From NCBI GenBank assembly GCA_023415055.1, contig JAEZLZ010000011.1:1-18356 (forward strand): DNA of 18,356 nucleotides, given 5' to 3'. Under the pieces are notes generated by a model, which saw nothing but the letters and a program-made list of their open reading frames with translations, was not told where the DNA came from and ran no database searches. Shown piece after piece: positions 7,066-14,044 of the stretch. How positions within the stretch are numbered: position 1 is the first letter of the stretch; the number at the start of each line of letters is the position of its first letter. The stretch is from Bacillota bacterium (GTDB taxonomy: Bacteria; Bacillota; Clostridia; Lachnospirales; Lachnospiraceae). The position numbers and the translations under genes were made by a program.

Positions 7066-7182
7066 AGAGGATAACGGGGAATCGAAACGTCTTTCCGAAA
7101 ACTGCGGAAAGACGTCGCAAGAAAAAGGCATTTCGCCAGAGGGCACATGCTTTTTCTTGCAGCTTCTTTTCTTTTGGTTAAC
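7066..7182 (-). repeat. Structured repeat unit B with a tRNA-Gly 3' end
   Basis: This is the best-preserved unit. Read on the minus strand it has GTTAAC, then a 13-bp hairpin with one bulged base (7117-7130 with 7148-7160) enclosing a CCCTCTGG-containing loop. Next is a perfect 11-bp hairpin (7087-7097 with 7105-7115, 7-nt loop), then the T-loop/acceptor-like tail (7066-7086), then a terminator hairpin. It is about 90% identical to unit A over 97 nt. No clear promoter precedes it, so expression could come by read-through from tRNA-Gly. Confidence 0.7.
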
Positions 7183-7186
7183 ACTC

Positions 7187-7242
7187 TTACATGAAAACAA
7201 GGTACTACACCCTAAAATGGTGTGGTACCTTATTTTCATGTA
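7187..7242 (-). terminator. Long hairpin terminating tRNA-Gly
   Basis: A 25-nt arm pair (7187-7211 with 7219-7243) matches at all but two positions around a 7-nt loop and begins directly at the tRNA 3' end. On the minus strand the inner GC-containing stem is followed by TTGTTTT, which suits a terminator. The unusual length suggests it may also help 3'-end processing. Confidence 0.7.
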
Positions 7243-7313
7243 AGCGGATAACGGGAATCGAACCCGCGTCTCAAGCTTGGGAAGCTCGCATTCTGCCAGT
7301 GAACCATATCCGC
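7243..7313 (-). tRNA. tRNA-Gly (anticodon CCC)
   Basis: The minus strand folds as a full cloverleaf: acceptor GCGGATA/TATCCGC, D-stem GTTC/GAAT, anticodon stem CGAGC/GCTTG with loop TTCCCAA (anticodon CCC, reading GGG), 4-nt variable region, and T-arm with TTCGATT. The discriminator base is U at 7243 and no CCA is encoded. Its 3' end is the source of the repeated core found at 927, 1106, 6899 and 7066. Confidence 0.95.
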
Positions 7314-7321
7314 ATAGTTCT

Positions 7322-7349
7322 ATTTTAATCAGTAACTCAAAAAAGTCAA
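7322..7349 (-). promoter_or_regulatory. Promoter of tRNA-Gly
   Basis: On the minus strand TTGACT (7344-7349) and TAAAAT (7322-7327) are 16 nt apart, and the -10 ends 8 nt before the tRNA 5' end, which is the expected arrangement for a stable RNA gene. The rest of 7350-7525 holds no gene; it is the leader region of the M23 gene. Confidence 0.7.
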
Positions 7350-7537
7350 TATCCAGAATAAATTTTAACGATTAAAACTTCAGAATATGGAAATAATTAT
7401 AATGCAGCTATGGTTCGAGAGGGGTAACCGCTTGGGCAGAATTTGTATATATTTGGCTGCAAAATAATTCAACCAGGGAAAGTTATGAGGTATAAATAAA
7501 ATATTATCGGAGAAGACTATATTTTGAGGTGATAATA

Positions 7538-8437
7538 GTGAAAAAGAACAAATTTACCGAGTTTTTAAAAGGAAAAGGTTATTATGTGTTATTATTTGTC
7601 GGCGTGGTTGCGATCGCAGCCGTAGCGATCATCGGATCCCAGTTATCTTCAAAGCAGGAACAGCAGGGTAACGAGTTCGTGGATATCAATGATGTAGATG
7701 ATAACATAGCAGCTGAGGACAGCAATAATGAATTGGCTGAGAATAACCCGATATCAGAGGGGATTGTCAATAATGAAGGCGATGCTTCCTCCGATGTTGC
7801 TGCCAATGATGACTCCGCAAATATGTCTGCGGAAAACGGTACCGATCAAAATGTCGCAACCAATGGCGACATGGTCGAGTATGAAGGCTATGAAGAGGAT
7901 AATGTAGGTGAGGACTCCTTAGCAGAGACAGATGTTGCTGCTACCGAGGAAGATGCACAGGAGACCAGCTCAGGCGCAGCTCAGAACGAGACGAATGAGA
8001 CGCTGGAGAACCTGTCTTTTAATACCGAGGACGGTCTGATGTGGCCGGTGGTTGGTAATGTGATTATGAATTACAGTATGGACCATACCATTTACTATGC
8101 GACCTTGATGCAGTACAAATGTAACCCTGCCATCGTCATCGATGCAGAGGTTGGTACTGAGGTGAAGTCAGCAGCTACCGGTGTTGTAACGGATATTGAG
8201 ATGAATAACCCGGAGACAGGTATCACCGTTACGATGGATATCGGTAATGGTTATAGCGTTGTCTATGGTCAATTGTCAGAGGATATGGCACTTGAAGTTG
8301 GTGATCTGGTAAATGAGGGTGACGTGATCGCAACCGTAAGCGAGCCTACCAAATATTATTCTGTAGAAGGCAGCAACCTGTATTTCATGGTAAAAGAGGG
8401 AGATCAGACGATCAATCCTATGTTGCTTCTTCGCTAA
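7538..8437 (+). CDS. Membrane-anchored, catalytically dead M23 (LytM) protein, SpoIIQ-like
   Basis: 299 aa. A short positive N-terminus and one membrane segment (about residues 12-33) are followed by a long acidic, Asn/Ser-rich linker (to about 165), then an M23 LytM fold beginning at LMWPVVGNV. The zinc ligands are missing: the usual H-x-x-x-D is replaced around CNPAIVIDA, Y-x-H-L reads YGQL, and H-x-H reads NLYF. It therefore cannot be a normal endopeptidase. SpoIIQ of Bacillus subtilis is a comparable anchored, degenerate M23 protein of sporulation. That role is plausible but not proven here. The GTG at 7538 follows GAGGTGA with good spacing. A strong terminator lies 38 nt downstream, so this is a single-gene unit. 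Confidence 0.8.
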   Translation: MKKNKFTEFLKGKGYYVLLFVGVVAIAAVAIIGSQLSSKQEQQGNEFVDINDVDDNIAAEDSNNELAENNPISEGIVNNEGDASSDVAANDDSANMSAENGTDQNVATNGDMVEYEGYEEDNVGEDSLAETDVAATEEDAQETSSGAAQNETNETLENLSFNTEDGLMWPVVGNVIMNYSMDHTIYYATLMQYKCNPAIVIDAEVGTEVKSAATGVVTDIEMNNPETGITVTMDIGNGYSVVYGQLSEDMALEVGDLVNEGDVIATVSEPTKYYSVEGSNLYFMVKEGDQTINPMLLLR

Positions 8438-8474
8438 AGGTGTAGTTCTAAGTACAGGTATCATAAGTAATATG

Positions 8475-8526
8475 AAAAATGAGTGAGGATAAGAAAGCGA
8501 AAGCTCCGTCATCCTCACTCATTTTT
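8475..8526 (+). terminator. Strong terminator after the M23 gene
   Basis: A perfect 16-bp stem (8475-8490 with 8511-8526) carries its own A-run and T-run. The loop holds a small AGC-GAAA-GCT stem with a GNRA-type tetraloop. It may act in both directions. Confidence 0.85.
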
Positions 8527-8535
8527 ATTCATGAC

Positions 8536-8611
8536 AATAGAAAGTTCTCGAAGCGTATTTCTATCGTTTATGATAATAGAAGTTCGCTAAGCATGCTTTC
8601 TATTGTTTATG
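8536..8611. repeat. Two tandem 37-bp hairpin repeats
   Basis: Copies at 8536-8572 and 8575-8611 both begin AATAGAA and end GTTTATG, and each folds on itself through AATAGAA/TTTCTAT arms. They lie between the M23 terminator and the 3' end of niaR. The rest of 8612-8744 holds no gene. A 5-bp hairpin (cagct/agctg, about 8677-8691) is followed by ATTTTT. Confidence 0.5.
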
Positions 8612-8744
8612 CGAAACAAAGTATAAATGCAAATGTGTACGTGCATATGCTTCTTATGGTTTTTTTGCAATTCAGCTTGTGTAGCTGATTTTTCGTTTAC
8701 CATCCGTTCACGCCTGCGCGGTACGTATATAGCCGGGCTGATTT

Positions 8745-9257
8745 TTAATGATATAGATATCCCTTTGCAAGGAGTGCCTGCTCGATTCGGTTCAAGGTCT
8801 CTTCCGTATCGGCCACTACCGTATGCTGATGGACGCCGTCCGTCAGGTCCTTCAGGGGTACTATTTTATGTTCTTTCACTTTCTTCACAAAGTCATAGAC
8901 ATCCTGGCGGTTGCGGATGATCAAAGCGGTGGCGATATCTCCGTAGATCTCATGATTCACCACGACATCGAGAATCTTACCCCCATTATCCACAAAGGTA
9001 CATAACTCATCCTCAATCTGCTCCGTCGTATGGCGAACCTTGAAGATCCGCTTTGCTTTAGGTTCGTCAAAACGGTAGATCAGGTAGCCCTTCGTGGTGG
9101 AAAAGATATTGATGCCTGTGGCACGAAGTAAAGTAATGTCCTGCACGATGACCTGCCTGCTTACACCCAGGAGCTTTGACAGCTCTCCTCCGGAGAGTGG
9201 TTCCGATTGCTCACTCAATATTTTCACAAGTTGCTCTCTGCGCTGTGTTCCTTCCAT
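8745..9257 (-). CDS. niaR: NiaR-type niacin-responsive transcriptional repressor
   Basis: A 170-aa protein with an N-terminal winged helix-turn-helix (about residues 5-55, containing LSGGELSKLLGVSRQVIVQDI) and a C-terminal 3H domain whose conserved histidines are seen in VVNHEIYGDI and DGVHQHTV. In this family (formerly YrxA) the 3H domain binds nicotinic acid and the protein represses NAD synthesis and niacin uptake genes. The ATG at 9257 is chosen because AAGGAG lies 6 nt before it; a TTG further upstream lacks a site. It stands alone on the minus strand between two plus-strand genes, with no NAD biosynthesis gene in view. The palindrome at 9283-9302 in its leader may be an operator or a hairpin. 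Confidence 0.85.
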   Translation of the reverse strand: MEGTQRREQLVKILSEQSEPLSGGELSKLLGVSRQVIVQDITLLRATGINIFSTTKGYLIYRFDEPKAKRIFKVRHTTEQIEDELCTFVDNGGKILDVVVNHEIYGDIATALIIRNRQDVYDFVKKVKEHKIVPLKDLTDGVHQHTVVADTEETLNRIEQALLAKGYLYH

Positions 9258-9282
9258 TCCAGGCTCCTTCCTCAAAAACTGT

Positions 9283-9302
9283 GGAAATGCCTTTGCATTT
9301 CC
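9283..9302. promoter_or_regulatory. Palindrome in the niaR leader
   Basis: GGAAATGC (9283-9290) and GCATTTCC (9295-9302) form a perfect 8-bp inverted repeat with a 4-nt gap, 26-45 nt before the niaR start. AT-rich -10-like sequence lies further upstream (about 9312-9325). It is a candidate autoregulatory site. I have not matched it to a known NiaR motif. Confidence 0.4.
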
Positions 9303-9498
9303 CTCATCTTCATATATAATAAAGGTTGTTCACGATTAAAATATTATATAGCAAGAACATAGAGCGTATTCTAGATCTTCAGCTTCGATTGTATATTACA
9401 AGCAAGCTGGTATAGATTCACTACGCTAATTATATACTGATGGGAACAAAATCGCAACGGTGTTGCAGCAGTTTTTTAGAGAAAGGCATAGGTGTAAG

Positions 9499-9768
9499 AT
9501 GTTTCGTTTATGGGCAAAAGTTTTTAAAGAGAATAGAATGATAAAAGATATGGTGGTCTGCAATGATGACCCGACGCTTCGAAGAACACAGAAGATTTTT
9601 GTCGCTTTGGAGGAAGTTTGCCACGCCTATGATTTGTCTAAACCGATTTGGTTAAAGCCTACGATTGAGGACTTTAAGAAGCATGATAAGACCAGATTCA
9701 CGAAGGATAATTTTATCGACCAGATTGACTTTGATTATCTGGAGATTCATGTCATAGAAGAGGATTAG
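9499..9768 (+). CDS. Conserved small protein of unknown function (89 aa)
   Basis: This 89-aa soluble protein resembles a small protein I recall as common in Lachnospiraceae genomes, but no function is known to me. It begins MFRLWAKVFKENRMIKD, has a helical centre (TLRRTQKIFVALEEVCHAYDL) and an acidic tail ending HVIEED. There is no signal peptide or membrane segment. A weak AGGTG site lies just before the ATG at 9499. An upstream in-frame start at 9460 has no better site. It lies 60 nt before the M15 peptidase gene and may share its transcript. Confidence 0.7.
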   Translation: MFRLWAKVFKENRMIKDMVVCNDDPTLRRTQKIFVALEEVCHAYDLSKPIWLKPTIEDFKKHDKTRFTKDNFIDQIDFDYLEIHVIEED

Positions 9769-9828
9769 CAAGAGGATTAGCTGATAATGTAGTCTTACCC
9801 GGAGTTTGCAGATCAGGAGAAAGGTGCG

Positions 9829-10725
9829 GTGAATAGGTTGAAGCGTAGACGGTTTCCAATCATAATTGCTATACTCGTCGTGAGTCTTCTGGTCATTTTG
9901 ATTATGCTTATAAGGCAGGCAAGGAGAAATGAGGACCTATTCAAGGAGCTTCCGGAGGAGACGTTTGCCGGACTCCCGCAACGTACAGATCAGGTAGCTT
10001 CCCTCGATACGAAAGAAACGAGTGCTCAGGAGACTGAGACCATGCAAATGAGCGGGCTTGACGATACAGAAATCAACGAAAATACAGACCCTGAACAACA
10101 GGAGGCAGCGATGGAGACGATGGGATCAAATGAGGTAAAATCCTTCTATTACGAGGAGCTTACGAAGGAGATAAAGGAGCGTATCAATGGGAAATCCTAT
10201 GGCGAAAGCTGTACTGTTCCCTATGAGGAGCTGCGTTATGTCAGCGTACTATACTGGGGGTTTGATGATCAGACCCACACCGGTGAAATGATCGTTAATA
10301 AAGCAATTGCTGAGGATGTGATTGCGATATTTTCTGAGCTTTATGAGGCGAAGTATCCGATTGAACGTATGGTTTTAGTCGATGAATACGATGCTGACGA
10401 TAATATATCGATGGCAGCAAATAATTCTTCCGCCTTTAATTATCGCGTGATCGAAGGAACAAACCGTATCTCCAAGCACAGTTACGGTCTTGCGATCGAT
10501 ATCAATCCCCTTTACAACCCTTATGTCCATGAGATGGATGGAGAAAGGGTCGTTACACCGGTGGAGGGAGAAAGATATGAGGACCGTTCCCTTGAATGTC
10601 CCTACTTTATCCAGGAGGGAGATATCTGCTATCAAGCATTTATCAAGCGTGGCTTCACCTGGGGTGGTGAGTGGAAGAATAATAAGGATTATCAGCATTT
10701 TCAGAAGGAGCTGACGATGGGTTGA
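9829..10725 (+). CDS. Membrane-anchored M15 peptidase (D-Ala-D-Ala carboxypeptidase/VanY-like)
   Basis: 298 aa. A basic N-terminus and one membrane segment (about residues 8-27) place the enzyme outside the membrane. A low-complexity acidic linker follows (to about 100), then an M15-type domain. The zinc motif SKHSYGLAIDINPLYNP (His and Asp six residues apart) and the downstream WGGEW and DYQHFQ (third zinc ligand His) are intact. The family cuts D-Ala from peptidoglycan stem peptides or acts as an L,D-endopeptidase; the exact bond cannot be read here. The GTG start at 9829 follows AGGAGAAAGG. With the dead M23 protein it forms a cell-wall-related neighbourhood. Confidence 0.85.
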   Translation: MNRLKRRRFPIIIAILVVSLLVILIMLIRQARRNEDLFKELPEETFAGLPQRTDQVASLDTKETSAQETETMQMSGLDDTEINENTDPEQQEAAMETMGSNEVKSFYYEELTKEIKERINGKSYGESCTVPYEELRYVSVLYWGFDDQTHTGEMIVNKAIAEDVIAIFSELYEAKYPIERMVLVDEYDADDNISMAANNSSAFNYRVIEGTNRISKHSYGLAIDINPLYNPYVHEMDGERVVTPVEGERYEDRSLECPYFIQEGDICYQAFIKRGFTWGGEWKNNKDYQHFQKELTMG

Positions 10726-10738
10726 CCCGTCTATACCA

Positions 10739-10767
10739 TTGATTTATGGATTTTATAATGCTATACT
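10739..10767 (+). promoter_or_regulatory. Promoter of the HD-GYP/dnaX/recR region
   Basis: TTGATT (10739-10744) and TATACT (10762-10767) are 17 nt apart, placing a start near 10775 and a leader of about 80 nt. No terminator is seen from here until 14770, so the HD-GYP gene, dnaX, ybaB and recR may form one transcript. Confidence 0.6.
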
Positions 10768-10853
10768 GTATGAAGCGATGCTATATGCAAGCATGAGATT
10801 GTTGCAGAGGCAGATACTTGATAATAAATTGATCATTCATAGGAGTTAATACG

Positions 10854-11897
10854 ATGAGACAGATACTATTAGCGGATTATGACAGAACAATGTATGATGC
10901 AGTAGCGCAATCACTGTGTGAAAGTTGCCTGGTGAGTCCACTGCCCTCTGTTAGTGCTTTAAGAGAGTATCTGATGCAGAATAAGGTAGAGCTCATTATT
11001 CTCACCGTATCGGAAAATAATCCGGAAAGCTTTCTCATCTATGAGCAGCTGAAGGAGATTCCGGAGATGACCGAAAAGCCGGTTATTTTTTTGGCGGAAC
11101 AGGGAAATACTTGGATTGAGGAACAAATTCTGGCCATTGGGGCGCAGGACTATGTCACCTTACCGAGTACCGCAGCTATGCTGCAGAAAAAGATTGAGAA
11201 TTGCTTGGAACTTTATCATCTTCGTAGTAACAAACAATATGTGGAGAAATATCAGGATGCGATCGCCTTTAGTTTTGCGGAATTGGTGGATTGTCGGGAT
11301 GAGACCACCGGCGGGCATCTGAAGAATACAACCCAGTACTTTAATATTTTACTCGAGGAAGCGATGGAGAGAGGCTATTATAAAGATATCCTCGGTCTGG
11401 AGGAGGTGCGGGACCTGCTTCGTTCCGCGACGCTACATGACGTCGGAAAGATCGGTATTAATGATGATATTCTTCGTAAGACCTCACCCTTAGACTACCA
11501 CGAATATGAACATATGAAGACGCACACCACTCTGGGTAAGGAAGCATTTGAGAAGATCATCCGGGAGACAGGAGGAACCCGCTGGTTGTATCTGGCGAAG
11601 GACATTGCTTATTGTCATCATGAGCGCTGGGATGGAACTGGGTACCCGAACGGACTGAAGGGTGAGGAGATACCGATCTATGCAAGGATCCTGGCGATCG
11701 CCGATGTCTACGATGCACTGACGTCGATCCGCTCCTACAAGGATGCCTATACCCATCAACGTGCAGTAGAGATTATCCTCGGCGGTAAAGGCAGCATGTT
11801 CGATCCTGAGCTGGTAGAGCTGTTTGCTGATGCACAAGGACGTTTTGAGGAAATACTACATGAATTAAACGGTAATCACATGAAAGAAGGGAAGTAG
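10854..11897 (+). CDS. HD-GYP phosphodiesterase with a degenerate receiver domain
   Basis: 347 aa. Residues 1-125 have the receiver fold pattern (LLADYD at the start), but the phosphoacceptor Asp is replaced by Thr in LIILTVSEN and the conserved Lys by Leu in YVTLPS, so phosphorylation is unlikely. The HD-GYP domain (about 135-335) is intact, with HDVGKIGI, HTTLG, HHERWDGTGYPNG and IADVYDAL. HD-GYP proteins hydrolyse cyclic di-GMP or related dinucleotides. The protein is cytoplasmic, with no membrane segment. AGGAG precedes the ATG. The stop is only 3 nt before dnaX, so the two are co-translated or nearly so. The signal read by the pseudo-receiver is unknown. Confidence 0.85.
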   Translation: MRQILLADYDRTMYDAVAQSLCESCLVSPLPSVSALREYLMQNKVELIILTVSENNPESFLIYEQLKEIPEMTEKPVIFLAEQGNTWIEEQILAIGAQDYVTLPSTAAMLQKKIENCLELYHLRSNKQYVEKYQDAIAFSFAELVDCRDETTGGHLKNTTQYFNILLEEAMERGYYKDILGLEEVRDLLRSATLHDVGKIGINDDILRKTSPLDYHEYEHMKTHTTLGKEAFEKIIRETGGTRWLYLAKDIAYCHHERWDGTGYPNGLKGEEIPIYARILAIADVYDALTSIRSYKDAYTHQRAVEIILGGKGSMFDPELVELFADAQGRFEEILHELNGNHMKEGK

Positions 11898-11900
11898 CCC

Positions 11901-13475
11901 ATGTCATATACGGCGCTATATCGTAAGTTCCGACCGGATAATTTCTATGATGTCAAGGGACAGGAACATATCGTAACAACTTTGAAGAATCAAATAAAGG
12001 CCGGAAGAATCGGACACGCCTACCTGTTCACGGGAACCAGGGGAACTGGTAAGACGACGGTCGCGAAGCTGCTGGCAAAGGTAGTTAACTGCGAGAATCC
12101 GGTGGATGGCAACCCCTGCAATGAATGCCGTATGTGCAAGGGAATCGCTGCGCAGACCTCAATGAATGTCATAGAGATCGATGCTGCTTCGAATAACGGT
12201 GTGGATAATGTCCGGGAGATTGTGGAGGAAGTAAGATATTCTCCGACAGAAGGCAAATACAAGGTGTACATCATCGACGAGGTTCATATGTTATCGGCAG
12301 GTGCCTTCAACGCACTGCTGAAGACGATTGAGGAGCCGCCGTCCTATGTCATCTTTATTCTGGCGACCACCGAGGTACATAAGATACCGGTGACGATACT
12401 TTCCAGATGCCAGAGATATGATTTTAAACGTATCACCATAGATACGATTGCAGGACGCTTGTCGGACCTGATGAAGGAAGAGAACATCGAGGCAGAGGAG
12501 AAAGCACTTCGTTATGTCGCAAGAGTGGCAGATGGCTCCATGCGTGATGCCTTAAGCTTATTGGATCAATGTATCTCCTTCTATCTGGGGAAGAAGCTGA
12601 CCTATGACAATGTGCTAGAAGTTCTGGGAGCAGTGGATACTTCGGTATTTGCAAGGCTTCTTGGCTTCATCCGCGGGCAGGAGGTATCTGCTTGCATTAA
12701 GCTCTTAGAGGAGATCGAGAGTAATGGCCGTGAGCTTGGTCAGTTTACAATTGATTTCATCTGGTATCTTCGTAACCTCTTACTCATTAAGACAACAGAG
12801 GATGTCTCTGATATGGTAATCGAGATCTCCACCGAGAACCTGGCAATACTCCAGCAGGAAGCAAAGTCAATCGATGAGATGACATTGATACGCTATATCC
12901 GTATCTTCTCCGAGCTTTCCAATCAGATCCGTTATGCAACCAGAAAGCGTGTGCTGATTGAGATCGCACTGATCAAGCTGTGTAAGCCGGAGATGGAAGT
13001 GAATCTCGATTCACTGATTAATCGGGTCAAGCTACTGGAGGAAAAGCTGGCAAAGGGTGTGGTAGTTGAGTCCGCAGGACCGGTCTCTCATAACGATACA
13101 CGCAGGGAGGAACCGGTGAAGAAACAGCCGGTCATCCTACCGGAGGCACTTCCCGAGGATCTGAAGCAGGTGGCAAGTCAATGGAAGAACATCATCAGTC
13201 AGGTGGGAAGGAAAGCTCCAGCACTGGCAACGGTACTTCAGGCAGCGACCCCCAGCGTCGATGGCAATCAGGGATTGCAAATTGTGGTAACGGAAAGCAT
13301 TGATAAGGATTTTATCGATCGGGAGACACATCTTCAGGTACTCAAGGACACCATCGCTCAGTTGCTTCAAAAGCAGGTGCAGATCAGTGTACGATTACTG
13401 GACCGAGGTAAGGAGCGCATGGATGAAGTGGTTGATCTGTCAAAGCTGGTGAAGATGCCGATTCAGTACGAATAA
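11901..13475 (+). CDS. dnaX: DNA polymerase III gamma/tau subunit (clamp loader)
   Basis: The AAA+ ATPase of the clamp loader, which loads the beta sliding clamp during replication. Visible motifs are Walker A GTRGTGKTT (about residue 45), a zinc module with four cysteines (CENPVDGNPCNECRMC), Walker B IDEVHML, sensor 1 TTEVHK and the SRC arginine finger. The collar domain follows to about 370, then a variable linker and a short tau-like C-terminus. At 524 aa it is a normal Clostridia length. I saw no slippery frameshift site to suggest a separate gamma product. It lies 3 nt after the HD-GYP gene, with GAAGGGAAG as its ribosome site. Confidence 0.95.
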   Translation: MSYTALYRKFRPDNFYDVKGQEHIVTTLKNQIKAGRIGHAYLFTGTRGTGKTTVAKLLAKVVNCENPVDGNPCNECRMCKGIAAQTSMNVIEIDAASNNGVDNVREIVEEVRYSPTEGKYKVYIIDEVHMLSAGAFNALLKTIEEPPSYVIFILATTEVHKIPVTILSRCQRYDFKRITIDTIAGRLSDLMKEENIEAEEKALRYVARVADGSMRDALSLLDQCISFYLGKKLTYDNVLEVLGAVDTSVFARLLGFIRGQEVSACIKLLEEIESNGRELGQFTIDFIWYLRNLLLIKTTEDVSDMVIEISTENLAILQQEAKSIDEMTLIRYIRIFSELSNQIRYATRKRVLIEIALIKLCKPEMEVNLDSLINRVKLLEEKLAKGVVVESAGPVSHNDTRREEPVKKQPVILPEALPEDLKQVASQWKNIISQVGRKAPALATVLQAATPSVDGNQGLQIVVTESIDKDFIDRETHLQVLKDTIAQLLQKQVQISVRLLDRGKERMDEVVDLSKLVKMPIQYE

Positions 13476-13512
13476 TTCGTATAACGATCCTTGTATTAGC
13501 ATAAGTAATATT

Positions 13513-13540
13513 GTCAGACTGCATTTGCAGTCCAGATGAC
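13513..13540. other. Hairpin in the dnaX-ybaB gap
   Basis: GACTGC/GCAGTC pair around ATTT, extended by GTCA/TGAC. There is no T-run, so this is not a terminator. It may tune the mRNA between dnaX and ybaB. The SRP RNA, often near dnaX in Firmicutes, is not recognisable in this 203-nt gap. Confidence 0.4.
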
Positions 13541-13678
13541 ACGGTGTGTTGATAGTGTTGATCTAAGGATAAGTAAGGACAAATAAGTTCATGTAGTGCA
13601 TGCCTTATACCGGCTTCTGCACAGCATGATATTTGTAATATAAAGAATGAATTGTGAAGAAGGAAAGGAGAACATAAA

Positions 13679-14044
13679 ATGGCTAAAAGAGGTGGATTTC
13701 CGGGTGGAGGTATCCCGGGAAATATGGGAAATCTGATGAAGCAGGCGCAGAGAATGCAAAAGCAAATGGAGGAGAAGACCAAGGAGCTTGAGACAAAGGA
13801 ATGGGAAGCAACCGCTGGCGGCGGTGCAGTAACCGTTACCGTATCCGGCAAGAAGGAGATCTCTTCCGTAAAATTAAGCAAAGAAGTAGTAGATCCCGAT
13901 GATATTGAGATGCTTGAGGACTTAATCGTGGCAGCAGCAAATGAAGCACTTCGTAAGATGGAGGAGGAATCCTCCGCAGTGATGGGTGAGGTTACCGGTG
14001 GCCTTGGCGGACTCGGTGGCGGCCTTGGAGGCTTTCCGTTCTAA
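13679..14044 (+). CDS. ybaB: YbaB/EbfC family nucleoid-associated protein
   Basis: A 121-aa small DNA-binding protein that forms dimers and coats DNA; its exact role is unclear even in model bacteria. It has the family pattern: a Gly-rich start, a helical MKQAQRMQKQMEEKTKELE stretch, a beta-rich core with GGGAVTVTVSGKKEI, a DPDDIEMLEDLIVAAANEAL helix and a Gly-rich tail. AAAGGAG lies just before the ATG. The stop overlaps the recR start by one base (TAATG), the usual arrangement of these two genes. Confidence 0.95.
   Translation: MAKRGGFPGGGIPGNMGNLMKQAQRMQKQMEEKTKELETKEWEATAGGGAVTVTVSGKKEISSVKLSKEVVDPDDIEMLEDLIVAAANEALRKMEEESSAVMGEVTGGLGGLGGGLGGFPF

Larger units (their letters stand above)
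1106..7262. mobile_element. Putative genomic island at tRNA-Gly, bounded by 20-bp direct repeats
   Basis: The last 20 bases of tRNA-Gly (7243-7262) recur exactly at 1106-1125, a pattern usual for elements integrated by tyrosine recombinases at tRNA 3' ends. The enclosed genes are markedly more AT-rich than the core genes to the right and encode accessory functions (DNA methyltransferase, ATPase, receiver-effector). No integrase, excisionase or replication gene is present, so the element would be non-autonomous or a remnant. Further degenerate copies of the core at 927, 6899 and 7066 suggest repeated events at this site. Confidence 0.5.

Noticed and set aside
927..7182. CRISPR array
   Set aside because: Repeats are over 100 nt, too few and too divergent, with terminators between them and no cas genes.
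7066..7182. Unit B as a complete second tRNA
   Set aside because: Only the T-arm and acceptor 3' half match; there is no 5' acceptor half and no normal anticodon arm.
6855..7239. Open frames of 108 aa (plus) and 76 aa (minus) across units B and C
   Set aside because: They run through hairpins and repeats, have no ribosome sites and no protein-like character.
13476..13678. SRP RNA in the dnaX-ybaB gap
   Set aside because: The GGAA-tetraloop hairpin and conserved flanks of SRP RNA are not seen; only a simple hairpin is present.
13384..13881. 165-aa minus-strand frame over the dnaX end and ybaB
   Set aside because: It is the shadow of two well-supported plus-strand genes.
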